Positions 28,698 to 37,875 of a stretch of 64,000 nt of DNA are shown in pieces. Origin of the DNA: Chitinophagaceae bacterium (GTDB lineage: Bacteria; Bacteroidota; Bacteroidia; Chitinophagales; Chitinophagaceae); contig CP065012.1 of NCBI GenBank assembly GCA_016699815.1, positions 744,001 to 808,000 on the forward strand. The letters are read 5' to 3'. Position numbers and translations under genes: made by a program. Below the pieces are notes generated by a model. That model was not told the DNA's origin and did not search any database. It saw nothing but the letters and a program-made list of their open reading frames with translations. Every line of letters begins with the position of its first letter. Position 1 is the stretch's first letter.

Positions 28698-29687
28698 ATG
28701 AGTAAAATAAATGCTGCCATAACGGCTGTGGGTGGTTATGTACCCGAGTACAGGCTTACCAATAAGGAGTTAGAAACTATGGTAGATACCAATGATGAAT
28801 GGATACGTACACGAACCGGTGTTGAAGAAAGAAGAATTTTAAAAGGTGAAGGTTTAGGCACTAGCGATATGGCAGCAGAAGCAGCGAAAGAAGTTTGCAT
28901 GAAAGCTGGCATCAATCCTGCAGAAATTGAATGTGTAATATGTGCCACCGTTACACCGGATATGGTTTTTCCGGCAACGGCAAATATTGTAAGCGATAAA
29001 GCAGGTTTTGTAAATGCATTTAGTTTTGATATTGGCGCAGCCTGTTCGGGTTTTTTATATGCCCTTAGTACCGGTGCTGCATTTATTGAAAGCGGCCGTT
29101 ATAAAAAAGTAATAGTTATCGGCGCCGATAAAATGAGCAGTATTATTGATTATAGCGACAGGGCAACCTGCATTATTTTTGGCGATGGCGCCGGCGCCGT
29201 ATTATTAGAGCCAACACAGGAAGATACAGGTATAAAAGACAGTATTTTAAAAAGCGATGGCAGCGGCAGGCAATATTTACACCAAAAGGCCGGTGGCTCT
29301 GTAAAACCAGCTTCGGTTGAAACCGTACTGGCCAAAGAACATTATGTGTACCAGGAAGGGCAAGCCGTTTTTAAATTTGCTGTAAAAGGAATGGCAGATG
29401 TAAGCTATGAACTGATGCAACGCAATAACCTTACTGCAGACGATATTGCATGGCTTGTGCCCCACCAGGCCAACTTACGTATTATATATGCTACCGCAAA
29501 CCGCATGAGTTTACCCAAAGAAAAAGTAATGATCAACATCCATAAACTGGGTAACACCACGGCTGGCACTATACCACTATGCCTTTGGGAATGGGAAAAC
29601 CAATTAAAAAAAGGAGATAATATTATTCTCTCAGCATTTGGCGGTGGCTTTACCTGGGGCGCTATTTGGGTAAAGTGGGCTTATTAA
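28698..29687 (+). CDS. fabH: 3-oxoacyl-ACP synthase III
   Basis: Condenses acetyl-CoA (or a branched acyl-CoA) with malonyl-ACP to start fatty-acid synthesis. The 329-residue protein has the complete catalytic triad: Cys116 in GAACSGFL, His256 in VPHQANLR and Asn286 in KLGNTTAG. The C-terminal glycine-rich segment (SAFGGGFTWGAIWVKW) is also typical. Bacteroidota often use branched primers, but substrate choice cannot be read from the sequence alone. It is divergent from ruvA and convergent with an exonuclease gene 14 nt downstream. Confidence 0.96.
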   Translation: MSKINAAITAVGGYVPEYRLTNKELETMVDTNDEWIRTRTGVEERRILKGEGLGTSDMAAEAAKEVCMKAGINPAEIECVICATVTPDMVFPATANIVSDKAGFVNAFSFDIGAACSGFLYALSTGAAFIESGRYKKVIVIGADKMSSIIDYSDRATCIIFGDGAGAVLLEPTQEDTGIKDSILKSDGSGRQYLHQKAGGSVKPASVETVLAKEHYVYQEGQAVFKFAVKGMADVSYELMQRNNLTADDIAWLVPHQANLRIIYATANRMSLPKEKVMINIHKLGNTTAGTIPLCLWEWENQLKKGDNIILSAFGGGFTWGAIWVKWAY

Positions 29688-29701
29688 CAGCAAAAAAATT
29701 A

Positions 29702-30418
29702 TTATACATACTCAATATCATCGGGGTGAACCAGGCCTTTTCCTTTGAGACGCAAAAAAATATTACCCACAGTGGCAACATCTTTCTGGCAGTAAATTTT
29801 TATGCGTTCCAGGTCGTTTTCTTTCCAATACACATTACCTACCATGCTGCCATCAATATCGTCTTTAGGCGATGGCACTTCAAGCGCTGCCGCCAGCAAT
29901 TTAAGCGATGTAAAATTTTTATAATCGCCAAACCTCCAGTATTGAAAAGTATCTACCAGGTTGGTTTCCCAGGGTTTCATATTTTGAAAATCCAAAAACC
30001 GGGGAATAGGGATACGGTTGATCAATAGCCTGCGGCAAATAAATGGAATGTCAAACTCCTTGATATTATGCCCGGCAAAACACCATTTACTGTTCCGGCC
30101 TTCAATTTTTGTCATAGTTTCCAAAAAATCATCCAGTATTTTTTTTTCATCGTGGCCGTAAAAAGATTTAATACGCATCCTCAATTGCGGCTCTTTCATA
30201 AAATAACCCATACTGATGCACACAATTTTGCTAAACTCTGCCATCACTCCTGCCCTTTGTGTATAAAAATCTGCTGCCGTTACATCCTGTGGAAGTTGTT
30301 TTTCCACTTTACCCTGCCATAGCTGCTGCCAGCTTTCATGCAACGCTGTAAAAAATGGTTTTTCAGAAACAGTTTCAATATCTATGATGATAATATCTTC
30401 GGTACGGATATGTTGCAT
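29702..30418 (-). CDS. Predicted 3'-5' exonuclease, DnaQ/PolB-like RNase H fold
   Basis: The 238-residue protein carries the DEDD exonuclease motifs. ExoI is IIIDIET (Asp13, Glu15). ExoII is FAGHNIKEFDIPFICRRL (Asn and Asp). ExoIII is IYCQKDVATVGNIFLRL with a final Asp. It resembles the stand-alone 'exonuclease domain of PolB' family (DNA_pol_B_exo2). Such enzymes remove nucleotides from 3' ends using two metal ions. The in vivo substrate, DNA or RNA, is not known from the sequence. It is a single gene on its strand, convergent with fabH. Confidence 0.83.
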   Translation of the reverse strand: MQHIRTEDIIIIDIETVSEKPFFTALHESWQQLWQGKVEKQLPQDVTAADFYTQRAGVMAEFSKIVCISMGYFMKEPQLRMRIKSFYGHDEKKILDDFLETMTKIEGRNSKWCFAGHNIKEFDIPFICRRLLINRIPIPRFLDFQNMKPWETNLVDTFQYWRFGDYKNFTSLKLLAAALEVPSPKDDIDGSMVGNVYWKENDLERIKIYCQKDVATVGNIFLRLKGKGLVHPDDIEYV

Positions 30419-30520
30419 ACAATTATTTTTTTTATGATATGAAAGTACAAATATTTAATACAGGTTATTAAATTTTTTTTATGGCTTTATGCGTACTTTT
30501 AGCTACAAGATTTAAATACT

Positions 30521-31708
30521 ATGGATAAAAAATTAAGAGACCAATTCAATCGTTCATTTACCCAGGAAAAATATGATACTTACATGCAAAAAATTGAAGC
30601 GTTGCATCCAGGCGCTTTAGATTTTCGCAATGCCGAAACACCTGTTTTTGTTCCCAGAGCATTCAAAGAAAAAATGCTAAGCGCCTGCGATGAAATTATT
30701 GAAGTAATAACCGATCCGCACTTTATGGAGCTTACCCAAAACAGCATCCCCAAAGATATGAACGTACCCGGAGAGGATGCCCACACCCAGTTTTTGGTTT
30801 TTGATTTTGGTGTTTGCCAAAATGCTGCAGGCGAACTGGAGCCCCAGCTTATAGAAATGCAGGGCTTCCCAACCTTATTTGGCTTTCAGGTGTACCACAG
30901 CCAACTCACAGCCGAATATGCTGCACTCCCTGCAAGTTACAGCCCTTATTTAAACGGATACAATAAAGAATCCTATACCCAACTCTTAAAAGAAATAATT
31001 GTAGGCAACCTGAACGCCGAAAATGTAATTTTATTGGAAATTTTTCCTGAGCAACAAAAAACCAGGATAGATTTTTATTGCACCGAAACTTTATTGGGCA
31101 TTAAAACCGTTTGCCTCACAAAAGTAAAAGCCGATGGAAAAAACCTTTATTATGAAAATGCAGGAAAAAAAACAGCTATCAAAAGAATTTACAACAGGGT
31201 AATTTTTGACGACCTGCAAAAACAAGAAAATTTACCACCCATTATAGATTTAAGCAAAGAATATGATGTAGAATGGGCGCCGCACCCAAATTGGTTCAAC
31301 CGCATCAGCAAATTTACTTTGCCTTTTATACAACATCAATGTGTGCCGGAAACTTATTTTCTCAATGAAATAAAACAAGCTGTAAACTTAAATGAATTTG
31401 TATTAAAACCATTGTTTTCATTTGCCGGAATGGGTGTGGTAATTGATGTACAGCAATCAGACATTGATGCCATAAAAGACCCGGAAAACTGGATATTGCA
31501 AAAAAAAGTAAACTACGCTCCCGTAATAGAAACGCCCAATGAACCGGCAAAAGCAGAAATTCGCTTATTCTATTTTTGGAAAAACGAATGGCAAAAACCC
31601 GTAGGCGTACTTAACCTGGCAAGACTGAGTAAAGGAAAAATGATTGGTACACGTTATAATAAAGATAAAGATTGGGTGGGTGGCTCTGTGGCTTTTTTTG
31701 AAATGTAA
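30521..31708 (+). CDS. ATP-grasp-like protein of unknown substrate
   Basis: The 395-residue cytoplasmic protein has no signal peptide. The middle (QLIEMQGFPTLFGFQ, about 109-123) resembles the E-x-x-x-x-P-[ST] segment before the ATP-grasp core in glutathionylspermidine-synthase-like proteins. The C-terminal third has an ATP-grasp look. FVLKPLFSFAGMGVVI has the Lys and the glycine loop, WILQKKV is the hinge strand, AEIRLFYFW follows, and a final Gly-rich segment ends at GGSVAFFEM. An ATP-dependent carboxylate-amine ligase activity is an inference. It is followed after 33 nt by the gene at 31742, with which it probably forms a unit. Confidence 0.6.
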   Translation: MDKKLRDQFNRSFTQEKYDTYMQKIEALHPGALDFRNAETPVFVPRAFKEKMLSACDEIIEVITDPHFMELTQNSIPKDMNVPGEDAHTQFLVFDFGVCQNAAGELEPQLIEMQGFPTLFGFQVYHSQLTAEYAALPASYSPYLNGYNKESYTQLLKEIIVGNLNAENVILLEIFPEQQKTRIDFYCTETLLGIKTVCLTKVKADGKNLYYENAGKKTAIKRIYNRVIFDDLQKQENLPPIIDLSKEYDVEWAPHPNWFNRISKFTLPFIQHQCVPETYFLNEIKQAVNLNEFVLKPLFSFAGMGVVIDVQQSDIDAIKDPENWILQKKVNYAPVIETPNEPAKAEIRLFYFWKNEWQKPVGVLNLARLSKGKMIGTRYNKDKDWVGGSVAFFEM

Positions 31709-31741
31709 ACCAATTAAACTTAAGCAATAAAAACAATTACT

Positions 31742-32740
31742 ATGCGGCCCGGATATATCCGTTTTATCCATTTTTTAGAAAAAACAAATGAATTAATAAT
31801 CAATGCAGCGAAGCAGCCCAACCCGGCATTATGGCTACTGCAGCACAATGGCCGCACGCCTTTTTTTATGCTGCAAGGCCTGGCAAAAATCCATGAAGCA
31901 TTTCACAATAAAAAAAAGTTTAAAAAAATAAGAAACAATTATTTTAAGATAATTGAAGACGGCCTTGGCCAAATTGATTATTATGATTTTTATATTAAAG
32001 AATTTGAAGGCATTATAACCATACCCAAAACGGCAATTGCATATTTAAAAGAGCAGATGCAAAAAAAATTAACTGATTTAAATGAAATACTGATTAAAGA
32101 CGGATGGATAGATGAAAATAAAAGCCGCATTACTTGTATTAAAGAAAAACTAGAAGGTGCAGATTGGAAAAAAGAGAAAAAGGAAATAAAGTTGTTGCTG
32201 GATTTTTATGATAATGAAATAAAAGAGATATTTGATTTTTATAAAAAAATTGGCAATGGCTTTACCCAACTGGAAGAGCAGGTACATGAATTAAGGAGAA
32301 AACTACGCTGGTTAAGCATTTATCCGCAAGCCATGCTGGGCAGTATTCAATATACCAACAGCGCCCACCCTATTGCAGAACTGCCTAAATACTTAACACC
32401 GGAAATATTAAACTCGCCTTATAATATTTTTCCTGAAGCAGGGAGCAATAAATATTTTTTACTGCTGGAAAAAAATTATTTCTTTTCGCTGAGCTGGATG
32501 ATAAATGAACTGGGCAATGAGAAAGATAAAGGCCTGGGTATATACCAGCTTGCAGCAGCTTTGGAACATACCGAAAACCTTGACAAAGAAAAAGCCATAG
32601 CAAGGGCCGGCGAAATTTTACTGGGTAATGCCAAAGCGCTTGAGCAAATACTGCACTATTGCCATACCATTTGTACTGACTTTTTTAAAGAACGCAACCT
32701 TAATAAATTGGTTTACGGAATAGCAAAAGCCAGCGAATAG
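31742..32740 (+). CDS. Helical protein, possibly a divergent CHAD-domain protein
   Basis: I cannot assign this with certainty. The 332-residue protein is almost all helical and rich in Lys/Glu, with no signal peptide. A central QVHELRRKLRWLSIYPQ (about 179-195) has the His-x-x-Arg-[RK]-x-x-[RK]-x look of the basic helices in CHAD domains. CHAD domains bind polyphosphate and often sit with nucleotide-using enzymes. The first 60 residues (GRTPFFMLQGLAKIHEAF) could be the matching half. It starts 33 nt after the ATP-grasp-like gene. Function unknown; the CHAD suggestion is weak pattern similarity only. Confidence 0.5.
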   Translation: MRPGYIRFIHFLEKTNELIINAAKQPNPALWLLQHNGRTPFFMLQGLAKIHEAFHNKKKFKKIRNNYFKIIEDGLGQIDYYDFYIKEFEGIITIPKTAIAYLKEQMQKKLTDLNEILIKDGWIDENKSRITCIKEKLEGADWKKEKKEIKLLLDFYDNEIKEIFDFYKKIGNGFTQLEEQVHELRRKLRWLSIYPQAMLGSIQYTNSAHPIAELPKYLTPEILNSPYNIFPEAGSNKYFLLLEKNYFFSLSWMINELGNEKDKGLGIYQLAAALEHTENLDKEKAIARAGEILLGNAKALEQILHYCHTICTDFFKERNLNKLVYGIAKASE

Positions 32741-32824
32741 TTACTTGCAGCATTCTTTTTTTCTTACAAAAATGGCTTTACCTATTTTCTTAAGAAAGGC
32801 CAATATGGTATGCACAAACTTCAC
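32741..32824 (-). CDS. Candidate 27-residue basic microprotein
   Basis: A short frame begins at GTG (32824), 5 nt after the stop of the putative porin gene, and ends in TAA at 32743-32741. It would encode an amphipathic, strongly basic peptide. It begins MKFVHTILAFLKKIGKAIF, with Phe/Ile/Leu and Lys spaced as in a helix, and ends RKKECCK with a Cys pair. Nothing else explains the stretch between two convergent genes, and its stop directly abuts the stop of the gene at 31742-32740. Support is position and composition only. There is no ATG and no visible ribosome-binding site. Confidence 0.35.
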   Translation of the reverse strand: MKFVHTILAFLKKIGKAIFVRKKECCK

Positions 32825-32829
32825 AGTAA

Positions 32830-34824
32830 TTAATTCAAAAACCACCAGCGTATACCCACCCTTATTATTAAACCCGGCGTTGGGTAATGCGGCGCTGCAA
32901 AGTTATTATTAATAAATCCAAACCCGTTTATTGTGCTTACCGTATTTAAATTTTCGGCCCGGATGTATGCGGCAAAACCCCTGATGCGAAAATGAAGGTA
33001 GGCTGCAACATCGGGGAGGTTTTTTATAGTTACAGAATCCTGCGTTACAAACTGCCCGGTTACTGCAGAAAAGCCATAAGCTTTATAAGGCGTAAAATAC
33101 CGCACATCGAGGCCGGTACTTAACATGAGGTTTTTATAGAATTTACCTTCAAAAGCAAGCCTGTTACGGGTATAAATATTGGGTACCTTAATTGGTGCCG
33201 CTGCATCGGTTAGCTGCAAAGCACCTTCAATATACCAGTTAATTTTTTTACTGAGTTTTAATTTAGTTGAAGCTGAAAAGCGGCTAATGTTTATTGGTTT
33301 TGAAAACTGGGCAGTTTTAGTATTCCCCTCAAAGTAAGCATAGTTGGTAATAAGATAATTGGTAAAGCCCAATTGAACAAAAGGGTTATTGGCAGTAGCG
33401 CCAAAACTGATGATATTTTCCTTTTTAAAATTTCCGGCATTGCCCAAATTGAAACTACTGCGTGGGTCAAAAATAAATGATGGGCTCCGGTTTACATTAT
33501 TGAAAAAAAGATTTACATAACCCCAGCGCTTATTAAAGTAACGGCTAAGGCTGGCATAAGCGCCATAGTCACCGGCATTATATCCATTGAAATATAATTC
33601 GCCTTTGGCCAAAATATCCCACTTTTTATTACGGGTGCGATTGCGGTATTCGGCATGCACAAAAATATTATGCAGGTTGGTATTTCCCGAATCAAGTGTT
33701 CCTTTAATATTTTGAATAGTGGCACCTGCAAGAAAAAATTCAGCGGTATTTTTAGTATCGGGAAATTGCAACAGCGAAAAATCATTGCTCAATATCTGCC
33801 ATTTTTCATTGAGCACTACGGTATCATTGGCATTGGGCAAGCGAATTGCAAACCAGTTTTCATATAGTGTTGAGTCTGCTTCCACATCTAAATAACGATA
33901 GCTATATTTATTAAAAGTAAACGTATGCTGAAAACGCAATTTGGGATAAAATAAATATTCGGTTGTAGAGTCGTTAATGGCAATAGAATCTTTTTTACCC
34001 AAGTCGTAGCTTTGCCGTAAGAAAAAAGTAAAGTCTTTATAAATATTACCAGTTTTTACCGAGGTTACAAAAGGGTTTGGCCTGTAGCCATTTATATCCC
34101 CAAGGTTTACATCTACGGCAAATCTTTGCTTCCTGTTTTTATCTACCAGTTGGGAGTCGTTTACAATTCCTCCATTTTGAGATGCCCTAATATTACTGCC
34201 CAATAAAATTATTGTTCCGTTATACCTTTTGCGTTTGCCCTGGTAATTTCCATATAAACGCCATGCATTATGGTTGTTGTTTTGGTTAAGGAATAATCCC
34301 GGTGCATTTATTAAACGGTAATCAAATCCAAAGTTTACATTGGGCCTTGGGTTTTGGGTATGCACAACCTGTATCATTTGTTCTTTTCCTGAAGCCAACT
34401 GGTAAGCCAGCATTGAAAAAGGCCGGTTTGTTTTGTACAGTTTTGTTCCTTCGGTGGTAAAGCGGTAAAGGTCAAAGCTATGAAAGCCTGCATCCCACCC
34501 GGGTTTTGCAAAAGAGTTATAAATAAGTGCTGTGGCCGCAGCTCCGTTATTGCCCAGGTTTTGCCAATAAGAAGGAACGGAATAATAGTGGTCAAAATCA
34601 TTAATGGAAGAATCCAGCGTACTTCTTCTTGTAGAATCCAGGTAACGGTAACTTAAAAAAAGGGTATCATCTTTACGATGTTCAAAAGCAATAGTATCCT
34701 GCCTTTGGGAACCTGCGCCCACAGATTTTCCAATGGCTCCAGCCCGCCTGATAATTTCAAGATCCTGTGCAAAAACCAGAGAATGCAAACCAAAAACCAG
34801 CAATAAAAAAAATATTATTTTCAT
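32830..34824 (-). CDS. Putative porin (Porin_10-type outer-membrane protein)
   Basis: The 664-residue protein has a signal peptide (about 1-19, ending VFAQ). An N-terminal segment (about 60-160) matches the Bacteroidota putative porin family, with the 'DTLFLSYRYLDST' and 'WQNLGNNGAAATALIY' phrases. A long beta-barrel of alternating aromatic and polar strands ends in WWFLN. The C-terminal aromatic suggests recognition by the Bam machinery. It starts 8 nt after the punA stop, so the two genes are probably one transcript from the punA promoter at 35666-35696. Substrate unknown; a nucleoside-related role is only suggested by the neighbour. Confidence 0.78.
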   Translation of the reverse strand: MKIIFFLLLVFGLHSLVFAQDLEIIRRAGAIGKSVGAGSQRQDTIAFEHRKDDTLFLSYRYLDSTRRSTLDSSINDFDHYYSVPSYWQNLGNNGAAATALIYNSFAKPGWDAGFHSFDLYRFTTEGTKLYKTNRPFSMLAYQLASGKEQMIQVVHTQNPRPNVNFGFDYRLINAPGLFLNQNNNHNAWRLYGNYQGKRKRYNGTIILLGSNIRASQNGGIVNDSQLVDKNRKQRFAVDVNLGDINGYRPNPFVTSVKTGNIYKDFTFFLRQSYDLGKKDSIAINDSTTEYLFYPKLRFQHTFTFNKYSYRYLDVEADSTLYENWFAIRLPNANDTVVLNEKWQILSNDFSLLQFPDTKNTAEFFLAGATIQNIKGTLDSGNTNLHNIFVHAEYRNRTRNKKWDILAKGELYFNGYNAGDYGAYASLSRYFNKRWGYVNLFFNNVNRSPSFIFDPRSSFNLGNAGNFKKENIISFGATANNPFVQLGFTNYLITNYAYFEGNTKTAQFSKPINISRFSASTKLKLSKKINWYIEGALQLTDAAAPIKVPNIYTRNRLAFEGKFYKNLMLSTGLDVRYFTPYKAYGFSAVTGQFVTQDSVTIKNLPDVAAYLHFRIRGFAAYIRAENLNTVSTINGFGFINNNFAAPHYPTPGLIIRVGIRWWFLN

Positions 34825-34832
34825 TGGAGCAA

Positions 34833-35645
34833 TTAAAGCTGTGCAATCAACGCTTTAAAAATATGGGTGAGCCTGGGTTCGGCAGCTTTTGCGGCTTCCA
34901 GTACTTCCTGGTGGGTGATGCTGTGGTTGCCTTCCATCATCCCCAAATCGGTAATTACACTTACGGCAAAAACCGGCAGGCCCATGTGAACTGCTGTAAT
35001 ATTTTCCTGAACCGTACTCATACCTACTGCATCGGCGCCCATAATATTTACAAACTTATATTCGGCCTTAGTTTCAAATGTTGGGCCGGTAACTGCAATG
35101 TAAACGCCTTCCTTAATATCAATATTTGCTTCGGCTGCAATTTTTTTGGCTTCACTGATTAATGACAAAGAATAAGGCTCCGACATATCCGGAAAACGTG
35201 GCCCAAGTTCATCCACGTTTTTTCCAACCAAGGGATTGGGCGTAAAAAAGCTAATATGGTCTCTGATAATCATTAGGTCGCCAACTTTAAAAGAAGGATT
35301 GGTACCACCTGCGGCATTACTCAAAAAAAGTGTTTTAATACCCAGGAATTTCATTACCCTTATAGGAAATACAATATCCTGAATGGGATAACCCTCGTAA
35401 AAATGGAATCGGCCCGCCATGGCAATTACTTTTTTTCCACTTAATTCGCCAAAAATTAATTTTCCTTTATGGCCCTCAACAGTGCTTACGGGAAAATGAG
35501 GAATATCGCCATAAGCAATTTCATGCTTTACTTTTATTTCCTCAGCAAAATTTCCAAGTCCGCTGCCCAATACAATACCTGCTACAGGTTCTGCATTAAT
35601 TATATTTTTTATATAGGCTACTGCTTCATGTATTTTTTGCATCAT
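34833..35645 (-). CDS. punA: Purine nucleoside phosphorylase
   Basis: Phosphorolysis of inosine, guanosine and deoxy forms to the base and ribose-1-phosphate in purine salvage. The 270-residue protein has the trimeric PNP family signatures. VAGIVLGSGLGNFAEEI (about 19-35) is the phosphate-binding loop. MAGRFHFYEGYP (about 75-86) contains the His that contacts phosphate. GVYIAVTGPTFETKAEY precedes the base-binding region. GADAVGMSTVQE and the late VITDLGM are also standard. The start is either of two adjacent ATGs. A good promoter lies 21 nt upstream, and the putative porin gene follows 8 nt after the stop. Confidence 0.95.
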   Translation of the reverse strand: MMQKIHEAVAYIKNIINAEPVAGIVLGSGLGNFAEEIKVKHEIAYGDIPHFPVSTVEGHKGKLIFGELSGKKVIAMAGRFHFYEGYPIQDIVFPIRVMKFLGIKTLFLSNAAGGTNPSFKVGDLMIIRDHISFFTPNPLVGKNVDELGPRFPDMSEPYSLSLISEAKKIAAEANIDIKEGVYIAVTGPTFETKAEYKFVNIMGADAVGMSTVQENITAVHMGLPVFAVSVITDLGMMEGNHSITHQEVLEAAKAAEPRLTHIFKALIAQL

Positions 35646-35665
35646 AATTCCTAAAATTTTATGTG

Positions 35666-35696
35666 CAAATGTAAGTTTTAAGCTCCAATAGGCAAA
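35666..35696 (-). promoter_or_regulatory. Promoter of punA (-33/-7 of Bacteroidota type)
   Basis: On the minus strand TTTG (35693-35696) and TACATTTG (35666-35673) are separated by 19 nt, an exact match to TTTG-N19/20-TAnnTTTG. The start codon is at 35645, giving a leader of roughly 15 nt. Confidence 0.75.
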
Positions 35697-35937
35697 CCTG
35701 CTGTACCATCTAAATTTGCACGATTTGTTAAATTATGGTCTCTTTTAATCACCCCAAAAACAATCTGCTACTAATTTAAAAAATTGAAATAATCCCATTT
35801 AAAAAAGCAGGCAAAGAACAAAATATTTATTACCAAAAAAGGCAGCAATATTGCATGCACCAAAAAAATATCAAGGCTTATTTTGCTCAAAATGAGAAAG
35901 CATTTTTTTACTTATCTTCGCCAAAATCTTTTCTACA

Positions 35938-37149
35938 ATGAATCTCCACGAATACCAGGCCAAAGAATTATTGAAAAAATACAATGTACCCGTACAATAT
36001 GGCTATGCCTGCACAACAGTTCAGGAAGCAGAAGATGCCTACCGCCAAATAAAAACCCAAACTGGTAGCAAGTTTGCGATTGTAAAAGCGCAGATACATG
36101 CAGGCGGTCGTGGAAAAGGCACCATAAAGGAAAATGGCATTAATGGGGTAAAAGTTGCCAAATCAATGGAAGATATACAGGAATTTGCCGAAAAAATATT
36201 GGGCGGTACTTTAGTTACCGTACAAACCGGGCCGGCAGGTAAAGTGGTGAATAAAATTTTTGTTGCTGCCGATATGTATTATGATGGCCCAAGTGAGAGA
36301 AAAGAATTTTATTTCTCTATTTTACTGGATCGTTCCAAAGGTCAAAATGTAATTATGTACAGCACCGAAGGAGGAATGAATATTGAAGAAGTAGCTCATA
36401 ACACACCTGAGAAGATTTTTAAAGAATGGGTACATCCTGCCGGTGGCCTGCAAGCCTTTCAGGCAAGAAAAATTGCTTTTAACCTTGGCCTTAGTGGCGA
36501 GGCATTTAAAAATTGTACAAAATTTGTAACCAACCTTTATAATGCTTTTACGGGGCTGGATTGCTCCATGCTGGAAATAAACCCATTATTTAAAGCATCG
36601 GATGATAAAATAATTGCTGTGGATTGCAAAATGAACCTTGATGAAAATTCATTGATGCGCCATGCAGACCTTATTACCTTACGGGATATTACAGAAGAAG
36701 ACCCCACAGAAGTTGAAGCAGGAAAACATAACCTGAACTTTGTGAAACTGGATGGTAATGTAGGTTGTATGGTCAACGGCGCTGGTTTGGCAATGGCTAC
36801 AATGGATATGATTAAACTGAGTGGTGGCGAACCAGCAAATTTTCTTGATGTGGGCGGAACCGCTAATGCCCAAACGGTGGAAGCAGGCTTTCGAATAATT
36901 TTAAAAGACCCAAAAGTAAAAGCCATACTCATCAATATTTTTGGGGGTATTGTTCGTTGCGACAGGGTGGCGCAGGGTGTTATTGATGCTTACAAAAGCA
37001 TAGGCAATATTGATATACCCATTATTGTGCGCCTGCAGGGTACCAATGCTGATGTGGCTAAAAAATTAATAGATGAAAGCGGTTTAAAAGTACAAAGCGC
37101 CATACTATTGAGTGAAGCAGCATTACTTGTAAATAAAGCCGTGGCTTAA
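35938..37149 (+). CDS. sucC: Succinate-CoA ligase (ADP-forming) subunit beta
   Basis: Beta subunit of the TCA-cycle enzyme that makes ATP from succinyl-CoA. The 403-residue protein begins NLHEYQAKELLKKYNVPV, the family's N-terminus. An ATP-grasp domain follows (KAQIHAGGRGKG, about 43-54, and LEINPLF near 218). The C-terminal CoA-ligase domain carries LDVGGTANAQTV and NIFGGIVRCDRVAQG. The alpha subunit (sucD) is not adjacent, so the two subunits are encoded separately here. A partial -7 box (TATCTTCG at 35913-35920) lies 17 nt before the ATG. A terminator follows. Confidence 0.96.
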   Translation: MNLHEYQAKELLKKYNVPVQYGYACTTVQEAEDAYRQIKTQTGSKFAIVKAQIHAGGRGKGTIKENGINGVKVAKSMEDIQEFAEKILGGTLVTVQTGPAGKVVNKIFVAADMYYDGPSERKEFYFSILLDRSKGQNVIMYSTEGGMNIEEVAHNTPEKIFKEWVHPAGGLQAFQARKIAFNLGLSGEAFKNCTKFVTNLYNAFTGLDCSMLEINPLFKASDDKIIAVDCKMNLDENSLMRHADLITLRDITEEDPTEVEAGKHNLNFVKLDGNVGCMVNGAGLAMATMDMIKLSGGEPANFLDVGGTANAQTVEAGFRIILKDPKVKAILINIFGGIVRCDRVAQGVIDAYKSIGNIDIPIIVRLQGTNADVAKKLIDESGLKVQSAILLSEAALLVNKAVA

Positions 37150-37176
37150 GTACGATAAAAAATTTAATGATTACGG

Positions 37177-37210
37177 AAAGGTTGCTCTACGGGCAACCTT
37201 TTATTTTTTT
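37177..37210 (+). terminator. Rho-independent terminator of sucC
   Basis: AAAGGTTGC (37177-37185) and GCAACCTTT (37193-37201) form a 9-bp stem with a 7-nt loop, followed by a T-rich tract (TATTTTTTT, 37202-37210). It separates sucC from the convergent scoB. Confidence 0.85.
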
Positions 37211-37865
37211 AAAATTTCATTTCTGGTATTTCACCTTCTACAATTAGCTTACCTGCTGTTTTGCTTTTAATTTCTTCCACCGTTACTCCCGGAGCCCTTT
37301 CCAGTAATTTAAATTGATTGTTAACGATTTCAATTACAGCAAGGTCGGTTACAATTTTTTTCACGCATTTAATACCGGTTAATGGCAGGCTACATTCGGG
37401 CAATAATTTACTTTCGCCTTTTGGGTTGGTATGCATCATGGCCACAATAATATTTTTAGCGCTGGCAACAAGATCCATAGCGCCGCCCATCCCCTTCACC
37501 ATTTTTCCAGGTATTTTCCAATTGGCAATATCTCCATTTTCACTTACTTCCATAGCGCCAAGTACGGTTAAATCAACCTTACCGGCCCTTATCATCCCAA
37601 AGCTTAAGGCACTGTCAAAAAAAGCCGATCCGGGCAAAGTAGTAATGGTTTGTTTCCCTGCATTTATTAAATCCGGGTCTTCCTGTCCCTCTTCAGGAAA
37701 AGGCCCCATGCCCAGCAGGCCATTTTCGCTTTGCAGGGTTACATTTATTCCATCGGGGATATAATTGGCTACTAAAGTAGGTATGCCAATGCCAAGATTT
37801 ACATAGTAACCATCTTTTAATTCCCTTGCAATTCGCTGTGCTAACTTGTATTTATCTAATGCCAT
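37209..37865 (-). CDS. scoB: 3-oxoacid CoA-transferase subunit B
   Basis: With subunit A, transfers CoA from succinyl-CoA to acetoacetate in ketone-body use. The 218-residue protein has the CoA-transferase beta fold: YVNLGIGIPTLVANYIP (about 21-37), then SENGLLG with the catalytic Glu47 that forms the thioester. The GGAMDLVASAKNIIVAMMHTNP region is also typical. It starts 10 nt after scoA ends. An acetate or butyrate acceptor cannot be excluded from sequence. Confidence 0.93.
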   Translation of the reverse strand: MALDKYKLAQRIARELKDGYYVNLGIGIPTLVANYIPDGINVTLQSENGLLGMGPFPEEGQEDPDLINAGKQTITTLPGSAFFDSALSFGMIRAGKVDLTVLGAMEVSENGDIANWKIPGKMVKGMGGAMDLVASAKNIIVAMMHTNPKGESKLLPECSLPLTGIKCVKKIVTDLAVIEIVNNQFKLLERAPGVTVEEIKSKTAGKLIVEGEIPEMKF

Positions 37866-37875
37866 AATTAAGTAA

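Noticed and set aside
37318..37764. A 148-codon plus-strand frame opposite scoB.
   Set aside because: The scoB frame has the catalytic SENG motif and full length. The opposite frame has no family signal.
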